Part shown: piece after piece, positions 34,778 through 42,452 of the stretch
Position numbering within the stretch: position 1 is the stretch's first letter
Layout of the letters: the number at the start of each line of letters is the position of its first letter
DNA from: Streptomyces paradoxus
GTDB lineage: Bacteria; Actinomycetota; Actinomycetes; Streptomycetales; Streptomycetaceae
DNA: 64,000 bases
Reading direction: 5' to 3'
NCBI RefSeq assembly: GCF_014202475.1
Contig: NZ_JACHGV010000001.1
Span: 1,070,050-1,134,049, forward strand
Translations under genes and position numbers: made by a program
Notes under the pieces: model-generated
Database searches by the model: none
The model's input: only the letters and a program-made list of their open reading frames with translations
Told to the model about the DNA's origin: nothing

Positions 34778-35812
34778 TCAGATCTCGGAACGTACGTGTG
34801 TCAGGTGCGGCCAGGTCAGTGCGGCCGAACCCCAAGTCAGTCCGCCTCCGAAGGCTGTGAGCACGGTGCGTGCGCCAGGCTTGAGACGTCCTCCGTCCAT
34901 GGCGTCAGCCAGCGCGAGCGGGATGGAGGCGGCGGCGGTGTTGCCGACCCGGGCGATCTCGCACACCGCCGTGTCCGACGGCACCTGGAGCCGGTTGGCG
35001 ACCGCGTCGATGATGCGCGCGTTGGCCTGGTGGGCCACGAAGGCCCCGACGGTCTCCGAGCTCCAGGCACAGTCTTTCATCACCTTCCGGGCCGAACTCG
35101 TCATCTGCTCGATGGCCCTCAGGTACACCTTGCGGCCTGCCATGCTGAACCACCTTTGGCCCTCGGGTTGTTCGCGCTCGCCGGGCACGTGGATCGCATC
35201 CCGTTCCGCACCGTCGCTGCCCAGGTCGAAGGCGAGCAGGGCCCCCGGTTCCCCCGTGGTGCCGCGGCGCAGCACCACCGCCCCCGCGCCGTCGCCGAAG
35301 AGCACCGCGGTGGACCGGTCGGCGGGATCGACGATGCGGGAGTACGTCTCGGCTGCGGTCACCACAACGCTTTCTGCCATGCCCGCGCTGATCAGTCCCG
35401 CAGCGGTCGCCGTGGCGTAGATGAAGCCGCTGCACACGGCCGAGACGTCGAAGGCCGGTATCCCGCCCTGGCCGAGGCGGTGGGCGACCTCGGGCCCGGC
35501 GGCGGGGCAGGGCCGGTCAGGGGTCGTGGTGGCAAGCACCAGCGCGTCCACCGCGGTACGGCCCGCAGAGCGCAGGGCGTTGGCGGCCGCCGCGGAGGCG
35601 AGATCCGTCATGGAGATGTCCGGGGCGGCGCGTCGCCGGGAGGCGATTCCAGTCCGTGTACGAATCCACTCGTCATCGGTGTCCAAGTGCTCCGCGAGCG
35701 AGGCATTGCTGATTTCCGTACGGGGAAGGGCGGTTCCGAGTCCGGCGATGACCGCGGCGGGCCGGGCGTCCGGTTCTTTCCAGGGCATCGGTGCGAACTC
35801 CGATGCTTGCAT
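34778..35812 (-). CDS. Beta-ketoacyl-ACP synthase III (FabH-like) of the cluster
   Basis: A 344-residue priming ketosynthase. The catalytic Cys127 is in FDVSAVCSGFIYA, His is in VAHQANARIID and Asn in VGNTAAASIPLAL, the C-H-N triad of KAS III. FGDGAGAVVL and the C-terminal FGGGLTWGSA are also typical. It would condense an acyl-CoA primer with malonyl-ACP. ATG 35812 is preferred (AGGGG 7 nt upstream); ATG 35818 adds two residues but lies too close to that site. It is the first gene of the fabH-ACP-fabF operon. A StrR-type box lies 164 bp upstream. Confidence 0.93.
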   Translation of the reverse strand: MQASEFAPMPWKEPDARPAAVIAGLGTALPRTEISNASLAEHLDTDDEWIRTRTGIASRRRAAPDISMTDLASAAAANALRSAGRTAVDALVLATTTPDRPCPAAGPEVAHRLGQGGIPAFDVSAVCSGFIYATATAAGLISAGMAESVVVTAAETYSRIVDPADRSTAVLFGDGAGAVVLRRGTTGEPGALLAFDLGSDGAERDAIHVPGEREQPEGQRWFSMAGRKVYLRAIEQMTSSARKVMKDCAWSSETVGAFVAHQANARIIDAVANRLQVPSDTAVCEIARVGNTAAASIPLALADAMDGGRLKPGARTVLTAFGGGLTWGSAALTWPHLTHVRSEI

Positions 35813-35975
35813 TCTCATGCCCCTTCGGTTCCTTTTCACAAACGACAGGACACAGTGTTTTCCTTGGAGTTCGGCGAAAATCGACCGTACACGGGCCCGG
35901 ATATCGGGCACAACACAAGACTTGCGCCGTCTAATCCGCCCCACTGATTTCGTCTCGTCCGCGTCCGGTACAGCC

Positions 35976-36004
35976 GTCCAACCGTGCTCCGGCGCCAGTT
36001 GAAC
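35976..36004. promoter_or_regulatory. StrR/NovG-type box between fabH-like gene and histidine kinase
   Basis: GTCCAACCG-N11-CAGTTGAAC. The right half is perfect; the left half has two mismatches to GTTCRACTG. It lies between divergent genes, 164 bp from the fabH-like start and 44 bp before the kinase GTG, and could serve either. Confidence 0.7.
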
Positions 36005-36047
36005 ACTACGGAGGTACCAGCTTCCGCCCTGCCGTCACAATGTTCTG

Positions 36048-37307
36048 GTGGAACATGGAGAAAGCGGTGCGGGGCGCAGGTGGCGACGGTCTGTGCGCGA
36101 GGTGCTCAGTCCCGAGGCACGGCCCACCGCAGGGGCGCTGCTCGTGGACGCGCTCCTCGCGATCGCGCTGGCCGTCATCGGCGTCGTCGTCAGCCTGAGG
36201 TTCGGGCCCGTCGACCCGTACGTCGTCATGGGGTCGCACGATGCGGCAAGTCCCGCCCGGCCGTACGTACCGGTGGGCGCTCGTCCGCACTACTGGCTCA
36301 TCGCTCTCAACCCACTGCCCCTGGCCTTCAGGCGCTGGTACCCGCTGCCCGCCTTCTGGGCTGCGGCGGGCACGGGTCTCCTGCTGACGTCCCAGGCCAC
36401 GTGGATCACCATCGCGGTCTGTGCCGCGGCCGCCTACAGCGCAATCGCCCACAGCCGCCGGCGCGTACTCGCGGTGGCGAGTCTGGCGATCGCCGCGGTG
36501 CTGAGCAGTGTGGCCTTCCGCAACGCCGCACCGGAGCTGCCGAGCTGGTCCGCGGCCTTCGTGATCATACTGCTTGCCGGAGTCGTCGCGCGGACCGTGC
36601 GGTACTGGCAGGACCAGTTCAGAGCCAGCCAGCTGCGCGTGGCCACCCTGCAGACGGAGAAGGAGGAAGCCGCACGGCAGGCCGTGGAGGACGAACGCAC
36701 CCGCATCACGGCGGAACTCCATGACATCGTGTCGCACAACGTGAGCGTGATGGTGATCCAGGCGGGCGCGGCCAGCCGGGTGCTGGACACGGCACCGGAG
36801 GAGTCCCGGGACGCGATGCGCGCGGTGGAGACCAGCGGCCGGGCCGCGATGGCCGAACTGCGCGCCGTCATGAGCCTGTTGGCCGGACCGGGCAGCTCCG
36901 CCGACGGACTGCAGCCGCAGCCGGGGCTGGACCAGCTGGAGGCCCTGGTCAAGGGGGTGCGGGCGACCGGGATGCCGGTGGATTTCACGGTCTCCCTGCC
37001 GCCCGAATCGCTCCCGCCCGGCGTCGAACTGGCCGCCTACCGGGTCGTCCAGGAAGCCCTGACCAACGCACTCAAACACGCCTCCGGGGCAAGTGCGTCG
37101 GTCGCCCTGCGTCATGACGACGACTGGCTGGAGATCGAGGTCACCGACACGGGCGGCACCAGGGCGGAACAGGCGCGCACCGGCAACGGCAGGGGTCTGA
37201 TCGGGCTGCGTGAACGGCTCGCCGCGTACGGCGGGTCCCTGGAGGCACGCCGGAGATTCGGCAGCGGCTTCTTGGTCAAGGCCCGTATCCCGCGGCGGCC
37301 CGAGTGA
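36048..37307 (+). CDS. Membrane sensor histidine kinase (NarL-partner type)
   Basis: A 419-residue kinase. Four to five hydrophobic segments in residues about 30-180 form the sensor. The dimerisation/phosphoacceptor domain has H225 in ITAELHDIVSHNVSVMVIQA, the HisKA_3 type that pairs with NarL-family regulators. The ATPase domain has the N-box VQEALTNALKHASGA and the G-region GRGLIGLRERLAAYGG. The start is a GTG at 36048 without a clear Shine-Dalgarno sequence. A StrR-type box lies 44 bp upstream, so kinase expression may be tied to the pathway activator. The probable partner is the response regulator at 32542. The stimulus is unknown. Confidence 0.92.
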   Translation: MEHGESGAGRRWRRSVREVLSPEARPTAGALLVDALLAIALAVIGVVVSLRFGPVDPYVVMGSHDAASPARPYVPVGARPHYWLIALNPLPLAFRRWYPLPAFWAAAGTGLLLTSQATWITIAVCAAAAYSAIAHSRRRVLAVASLAIAAVLSSVAFRNAAPELPSWSAAFVIILLAGVVARTVRYWQDQFRASQLRVATLQTEKEEAARQAVEDERTRITAELHDIVSHNVSVMVIQAGAASRVLDTAPEESRDAMRAVETSGRAAMAELRAVMSLLAGPGSSADGLQPQPGLDQLEALVKGVRATGMPVDFTVSLPPESLPPGVELAAYRVVQEALTNALKHASGASASVALRHDDDWLEIEVTDTGGTRAEQARTGNGRGLIGLRERLAAYGGSLEARRRFGSGFLVKARIPRRPE

Positions 37308-37341
37308 CCCCGCAACGCGGGGGTGTCATGGCCAGGAGCGT

Positions 37342-38157
37342 CTACTCCTGTCGGAACCCGGACGGCTGCGCGCGGAAGAGGTACATGCGGCAGTCGTCGG
37401 TGAGTCCGACGGTGCGATGCCAGCTCCCAGCGCCCCATCGGAACATGTGGTAGCCCAGGGTGACGGTCAGGCTGCGGACGAGGGAACCGAAGTCGTGACC
37501 CGGCCGGTGCCACGCCTCGGTCCGCACCAGCAGCACGGGGCGGTCGCGCAACAGCGTGTAGAAGACCCCCGCCAGCACCCTGCGCCCGGCGCTGCCGGCG
37601 TCGACCATGATGAAGTCGACCCGCTCCAGGGGCAGCCACCGGCTCACGCCGCCAAGCGTCTGCACCGGCGCCGGGCCGGGCGACGGCGTACCGGCCTGCT
37701 GCGGCTCACGGGCCGCTCGCGGTTCGCTGGGACCGGCCGGTAACCGACAGCGTCCCTGAACGGGCGTCATACGGTGGCCGAGGGAGTGCAGGGCGCGCTG
37801 GTGGCCGCTCTCGCCGGTGGCAATGCGGTGCACCGTGACGTTCTCGCACGCCAGCAGGGCTGCCACGTCCACCGGCCGGGCAGGGCGTTCCGACAGCTCG
37901 AAGTGGTGCACCCGCCCTTCGGGGCCCACCAGGTGGGACAGGACCACCGTGTACGTGGCGCCGACGGCAGCGATGTTCACGCAGACCGCGCCGGGAGCCA
38001 CCACGGCGCGCAGACCGGCCAGCTCGTCCTCCATGCCCGGCAGCCACCGGGCCGCCCAGCGCAGCACCTGCGCCGCGGACGTGCCGCGGGCGCCGGGACG
38101 GCGAGGTGCGTCCCTCGTGCACCGGGCGCGCCCGCCGGACGGCGAGTTGGGGTTCAT
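37342..38157 (-). CDS. FkbM-like protein with eroded SAM-binding motif (copy 2)
   Basis: A 271-residue paralogue of the FkbM protein at 28083-28898: same length, same start of the domain (LRWAAR versus LRWAAS) and the same ending (TDDCRMYLF versus TDDCRNYLF). SAM motif I, VCLDIGAEYG in copy 1, reads VCVNIAAVGA here, losing the conserved Asp and Gly. The FkbM signature ADVEGAE reads VDAGSAG. It is therefore unlikely to bind SAM in the usual way and may be a pseudoenzyme or have changed function. The ATG at 38157 has GAGAGG 6 nt upstream. It converges with the kinase gene (34 bp apart). Confidence 0.7.
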   Translation of the reverse strand: MNPNSPSGGRARCTRDAPRRPGARGTSAAQVLRWAARWLPGMEDELAGLRAVVAPGAVCVNIAAVGATYTVVLSHLVGPEGRVHHFELSERPARPVDVAALLACENVTVHRIATGESGHQRALHSLGHRMTPVQGRCRLPAGPSEPRAAREPQQAGTPSPGPAPVQTLGGVSRWLPLERVDFIMVDAGSAGRRVLAGVFYTLLRDRPVLLVRTEAWHRPGHDFGSLVRSLTVTLGYHMFRWGAGSWHRTVGLTDDCRMYLFRAQPSGFRQE

Positions 38158-38510
38158 CCGCGACCTCTCTGAAAGGCATTGATTCACGTAGCAGGCGGGA
38201 TGTCGGAGTCGATGGCCCAGGTGCCACGGCACCGTTCTGCGACGGCGCCCGCTGCGGTGTTCTCGAAAGCAGCCGCACGTACCGGAGATGGACAGCAGGC
38301 AGCACTGTCGGTCGGTCCGCCGGATCGACCACAGCGGCCGCGCCTGCGACGGCCGCGGCCTCCCTTCCTGGAACGATCCGCGCACCATCATTCCAGCAAT
38401 AGATGGGGTATGTACCACAGTTCGCACTGGTATGGCTGATTGGCGCCGCTCCCCCGCGGCCTTCCCCAAGGCCCCTGTCCGGCCGTGCGCACGGCCCGGC
38501 GCGCCAGTTC
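38158..38510. other. Divergent intergenic region, left part
   Basis: No coding sequence is supported between the FkbM-like gene (minus) and the StrR-type box. It includes an AT-richer block (about 38385-38440, with ATTCCAGCAATAGATGG) that may carry the FkbM-like promoter. Confidence 0.45.
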
Positions 38511-38539
38511 GTTCAACTGCGCAGAGTCGTCAGTTGAAC
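38511..38539 (+). promoter_or_regulatory. Perfect StrR/NovG-type box upstream of hydrolase-exporter genes
   Basis: GTTCAACTG (38511-38519), an 11-nt spacer, and CAGTTGAAC (38531-38539). Both 9-bp halves match the consensus GTTCRACTG-N11-CRGTYGAAC exactly and are perfect inverted repeats of each other. It is the best of the four boxes. Confidence 0.9.
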
Positions 38540-38547
38540 GGTCGAGG

Positions 38548-38576
38548 TTCGACCGGACGATCGGCCGGATGATACT
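38548..38576 (+). promoter_or_regulatory. Candidate promoter downstream of the StrR box
   Basis: TTCGAC (38548-38553), a 17-bp spacer, and GATACT (38571-38576) fit a Streptomyces sigma-70 promoter. The box ends 8 bp upstream of the -35, a usual place for an activator that contacts RNA polymerase. Transcription would start near 38583, leaving a 150-nt leader to the hydrolase ATG. Confidence 0.5.
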
Positions 38577-38732
38577 GATCAAGTCGTCATTCCACGCCCC
38601 GGGCGCACCGCATCGAACCGCCCGGGGCGCAGACGCGGGCCCGCACGTCCCGTCGCCGACAGGCCGACGACTGCCCGTCGGCCCGCGTCCTGAACACCTC
38701 CGTCACCGGCGGTGAAACGAGTCGGGGAAGCC

Positions 38733-39539
38733 ATGTCTTTCGTGAACACCAATGGGATCCGTATCGCTTACGAGCGCCAAGGCCGGGGGGAACCCGTCCT
38801 GCTCATCATGGGCTCGGGGGCCGCGGGCCGGGCGTGGACCATGCACCAGACACCGGCACTGAACGCGGCCGGCTACGAGACGATCACGTTCGACAACCGA
38901 GGGATCGCAGGGTCCGACGCTCCGCCCGGCATGTACACGCTCGACGAGCTGGTCGCCGACACCGCCGGCCTGTTGGAGGCGCTGGGTCTCGGCCCGTGCC
39001 GCGTCGTCGGCACGTCGATGGGAGCGATGATCGCGCAGGAGCTGGCCCTCGGCCGACCGGACCTCGTGCGGTCCGCGGTTCTGATCTCCACCAGGGCGAG
39101 GTCGGACGCGCTGCGCCGGGCGCAGTCAGCCGCGGATCGCGCGCTGCGCGAGAGCGGACTGACGCTGCCTGCCTCGTACGAGGCGCTCCGGACGGTCCTG
39201 GAGATGATGTCGCCGGCGACCCTCAACGACGAAGCCGCGGTCAGGACCTGGCTGGAGATCTTCGAACTGTCCGGCGGCAGCGCGAAAGCCGCCGCCGGAC
39301 AGGACGGGGTCTCCGAGTCCCTCGGCGACCGCCGCGACGCGCTGCAGGGCGTCACGGTTCCGTGCCGCGTCATCTCCTTCTCCGACGACCTCATCTGTCC
39401 GCCGCACCTGGCCGGGGAAGTGGCCGACGCCATTCCCGGCTGCGACCTGGTGGAGATCTCCCAGTGCGGACACCTCGGGTACCTGGAGCGCCCCGACGCC
39501 GTCAATGCGGCGATCGTCGAGTTCCTCGACAAGTACTGA
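38733..39539 (+). CDS. Alpha/beta hydrolase
   Basis: A 268-residue soluble alpha/beta-fold hydrolase. The nucleophile elbow is GTSMGAM with Ser95, the acidic residue lies in SFSDDLICPP, and His in QCGHLGYLERPDAV. The oxyanion region is LLIMGSGAAGR. It resembles enol-lactonase and haloperoxidase-like members found in many clusters, where they act as stand-alone thioesterases, esterases or lactonases; the reaction here is unknown. ATG 38733 (GGGGAA 3-6 nt upstream) is preferred over GTG 38712, which has no site. It lies downstream of the StrR box and promoter and may be co-transcribed with the exporter. Confidence 0.85.
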   Translation: MSFVNTNGIRIAYERQGRGEPVLLIMGSGAAGRAWTMHQTPALNAAGYETITFDNRGIAGSDAPPGMYTLDELVADTAGLLEALGLGPCRVVGTSMGAMIAQELALGRPDLVRSAVLISTRARSDALRRAQSAADRALRESGLTLPASYEALRTVLEMMSPATLNDEAAVRTWLEIFELSGGSAKAAAGQDGVSESLGDRRDALQGVTVPCRVISFSDDLICPPHLAGEVADAIPGCDLVEISQCGHLGYLERPDAVNAAIVEFLDKY

Positions 39540-39674
39540 CATGCCGTCTGTCCGGTGGTGCACACGGGGACGTCGCTCCGCGTCGTCGGGCGGACCACTG
39601 CTTGAACACCGTTTCTGACGACCGACGGTGCCGTCGCAGGGCGTTGGAGAAACACGAGAGCGAGGCAGGATTCC

Positions 39675-41576
39675 GTGACCATGCTGGACGGCCCGACGGG
39701 TCTGCGGTTCGATGACGATTCGATCACCAGGCAGAAGGTCCGACCCGGCACTGTCCGGCGGATCATCCCGTACGCCATGCGCTACCGCATGCTGCTGGTC
39801 GTACTCCTCCTGACCACGGTCGTCAGCGCGGTGATCACGGCGGCCGGCCCCTTGGTCCTCAAGATGATCATCGATGACGGCATCCTGCCCAAGCGGCTCG
39901 GTGTCGTGGTGGGGCTGTGCCTGACGATCGCCGGCCTGGCCCTGGTGGATGCCGTTGCCATGTACGTGCAGACCTGGTGTTCGGGCCGGATCGGCGAGGG
40001 CCTCGTCTACGACCTGCGGACCAAGGTGTTCGCGCACGTACAACGGCAGCCGCTGGCGTTCTTCACGCGGGCGCAGACCGGTGCGCTGGTCAGCCGGCTC
40101 AACGCAGACGTCATCGGAGCACGGCAGGCGGTGACGACACTGCTGACGGATGCCGTGACCACCATCCTGACGCTGATCCTCATCCTCGGGGCGATGTTGT
40201 ACCTGTCCTGGCAGATCACTGTCGCCGCGCTTGTGATGATCCCCTTCTTCCTGCTGCCGGTGCGGCTGATCGCTCGCAGACTGCAGCGGCTCACCCGGGA
40301 GACGATGGAGCAAGACGCCGAGATGAGCTCGATGATGAACGAGCGGTTCAACGTCTCCGGCGCCTTGCTCGCCAAGCTCTACGGCCGCACCGACGACGAG
40401 AACGGCATGTTCGCGGCCCGCGCGAGCCGGGTGCGCGACGTCGCCGTCGGCGGTCTCATCTACGGTCGGCTGCTCTTCATCATCGTCACAGTGCTCACCT
40501 CGCTCACCACGGCCTTGGTGTACGGCCTCGGCGGTGCCCTCGCCATCGACGGCGTCCTCCCGATGGGCACCCTCGTCGCGATGGTGACCCTGCTGCTCCG
40601 GCTCTACGGGCCAGTCAACGAGCTGTCGAACATGCAGGTCACAGCGATGACCGCACTGGTCAGCTTCGACCGGGTCTTCGAGGTCCTCGACCTCGAACCA
40701 CTGGTGTCCGAGCGCCCCGGCGCCCGCGCTCTGCCCGCGCCGGGCCCGCATGGCAAGGCGCTGGACGTCGAGTTCGAACAGGTCACCTTCCGGTACCCCA
40801 CCGCCGAGGAGGTCTCGCTCGCCTCCCTGGAGTCGGTCGGGACGCGCACACCGGAACGCGGCGACACGGAGCCGGCCCTGCACGAGTTGAGCTTCCGCGT
40901 ACCGGCGGGCCGAATGACGGCCCTCGTCGGGCCGTCCGGTGCCGGGAAGACCACGATCACCAACCTGGTGCCGCGCCTCTACGATCCGACCTCGGGCAGC
41001 ATCCGCATCGGCGGCCACGACGTCCGCGAGCTGACCCTGCAGTCGCTGCGGGACACGGTCGGCGTGGTGACCCAGGACGCGCACCTCTTCCACGACACCC
41101 TGCGGGCAAACCTGCTCTACGCCCGGCCCGCGGCCACCGATCAGGAGCTGGTCGACGCCTGCGCGGCCGCACAGGTGTGGGACACCGTCAGTGCCCTGCC
41201 GGACGGCCTCGACACGGTGGTCGGTGACCGCGGCCACCGCCTCTCCGGCGGCGAGAAGCAGCGGATCTCCCTGGCGCGGCTGCTCCTGAAGGCCCCTCCG
41301 GTCGTGGTCTTGGACGAGGCGACCGCCCACCTGGACTCGGAGTCGGAGGCGGCGATCCAACTCGCCCTGAAGACCGCCCTGGCGGGCCGGACATCGCTGG
41401 TGATCGCGCACCGCCTGTCCACGATCCGCGAGGCCGACCAGATCCTCGTCGTGGAACGCGGACGGATACGGGAGAGCGGCACCCACGAGGAGCTGCTTGC
41501 CGCGGAAGGGCTCTACGCGCAGCTGTACCGCACCCAGTTCACCCAACAGGCGCCCGACGGTGCCGAGGTGCGCTGA
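39675..41576 (+). CDS. MsbA-like ABC exporter (fused membrane and ATPase domains)
   Basis: A 633-residue half-transporter. Six membrane helices (residues about 35-315) are followed by the ATPase with Walker A GPSGAGKTT (near residue 423), signature LSGGEKQRISLARLL, Walker B VVVLDEATAHLD and the switch His in VIAHRLSTIREAD. Transporters of this class export lipopeptides and glycopeptides and often give self-protection, so export of the cluster product is the likely role. The start is GTG 39675 or ATG 39681; AGGA lies upstream of both and the choice is uncertain. A terminator follows. Confidence 0.92.
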   Translation: MTMLDGPTGLRFDDDSITRQKVRPGTVRRIIPYAMRYRMLLVVLLLTTVVSAVITAAGPLVLKMIIDDGILPKRLGVVVGLCLTIAGLALVDAVAMYVQTWCSGRIGEGLVYDLRTKVFAHVQRQPLAFFTRAQTGALVSRLNADVIGARQAVTTLLTDAVTTILTLILILGAMLYLSWQITVAALVMIPFFLLPVRLIARRLQRLTRETMEQDAEMSSMMNERFNVSGALLAKLYGRTDDENGMFAARASRVRDVAVGGLIYGRLLFIIVTVLTSLTTALVYGLGGALAIDGVLPMGTLVAMVTLLLRLYGPVNELSNMQVTAMTALVSFDRVFEVLDLEPLVSERPGARALPAPGPHGKALDVEFEQVTFRYPTAEEVSLASLESVGTRTPERGDTEPALHELSFRVPAGRMTALVGPSGAGKTTITNLVPRLYDPTSGSIRIGGHDVRELTLQSLRDTVGVVTQDAHLFHDTLRANLLYARPAATDQELVDACAAAQVWDTVSALPDGLDTVVGDRGHRLSGGEKQRISLARLLLKAPPVVVLDEATAHLDSESEAAIQLALKTALAGRTSLVIAHRLSTIREADQILVVERGRIRESGTHEELLAAEGLYAQLYRTQFTQQAPDGAEVR

Positions 41577-41599
41577 GGTCCGTCGACCGGAGTAGTGCC

Positions 41600-41629
41600 G
41601 GACCCCCTGGGAAGCTCCCCAGGGGGTCC
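41600..41629 (+). terminator. Terminator downstream of the ABC exporter
   Basis: A perfect 12-bp stem GGACCCCCTGGG / CCCAGGGGGTCC with a 6-nt loop, starting 24 bp after the exporter stop. Confidence 0.88.
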
Positions 41630-41744
41630 ATCGCGCGCGATCGCGGGCCGTGCGCTGCCGACGTACATCGCAAGGATGACCCCTCGGTCGAATTACCTCC
41701 CGGGGCCGACGCCCGCCCCCCGCGGCCCGGCCTAACCTCGCAGC

Positions 41745-42452
41745 ATGACCAGTGAGAACAGCTCCGAACGGGTCGTCGTACGGCTGGACGGTGTGCGCAA
41801 GGAATACGGGCAGTCCGTCGCCCTCGACGGTGTGTCGATGGAGATCCGAACGGGCGAGGCGGTCGCGGTGATGGGACCGTCGGGCTGCGGCAAGTCCACC
41901 CTCCTGAACATGGTCGCGGGCCTCGACCGGCCCACCGCCGGGACGATCAACATCCACGGCGACGACCTGGGCGGCATGAACGAGACCGGCCTGGCGCTGT
42001 TCCGCCGTCGGCGGATCGGCATGGTCTTCCAGTTCTTCAACCTGCTCGACGACCTGACGGCGCTGGACAACGTGGCGCTGGCCGGCCAGCTCACCGGCAC
42101 CTCGGCCCGGCAGGCCCGCAAGCGTGCGCTTGAACTGCTCGACGAACTCGGCGTCGCGGACCGCAGGAACGACTACCCGGCGACGCTCAGCGGCGGCCAG
42201 CGGCAACGGGTCGCAGTGGCACGGGCGTTGATGAACAAACCGTCCCTGCTCCTCGCGGACGAGCCGACCGGCGCCCTGGACCGGCAGAGCGGCGAACAGG
42301 TGATGAACCTGCTGCTCGACCTCAACCGGATCGGCCAGACGCTGCTCGTCGTCACGCACGACCCGCGCCTCGCCGAGCGGTGCGCAACCCGCCTCGTCGA
42401 GTTCGAGGACGGCCGGATCGCCCGCGAGAAGGTCCTGGAGCGCACCGCATGA
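41745..42452 (+). CDS. MacB/LolD-type ABC transporter ATP-binding protein
   Basis: A 235-residue ATPase with Walker A GPSGCGKSTLL, the family-specific Q-loop region GMVFQFFNLLDDLTALDNV, signature LSGGQRQRVAVARAL, Walker B LLLADEPTGALD and VVTHDPRLAERC. This subgroup works with FtsX-fold permeases in peptide export or resistance rather than import. The ATG follows TAACCT at 6 nt without a ribosome binding site, so the transcript may be leaderless. The stop overlaps the permease ATG. Confidence 0.92.
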   Translation: MTSENSSERVVVRLDGVRKEYGQSVALDGVSMEIRTGEAVAVMGPSGCGKSTLLNMVAGLDRPTAGTINIHGDDLGGMNETGLALFRRRRIGMVFQFFNLLDDLTALDNVALAGQLTGTSARQARKRALELLDELGVADRRNDYPATLSGGQRQRVAVARALMNKPSLLLADEPTGALDRQSGEQVMNLLLDLNRIGQTLLVVTHDPRLAERCATRLVEFEDGRIAREKVLERTA

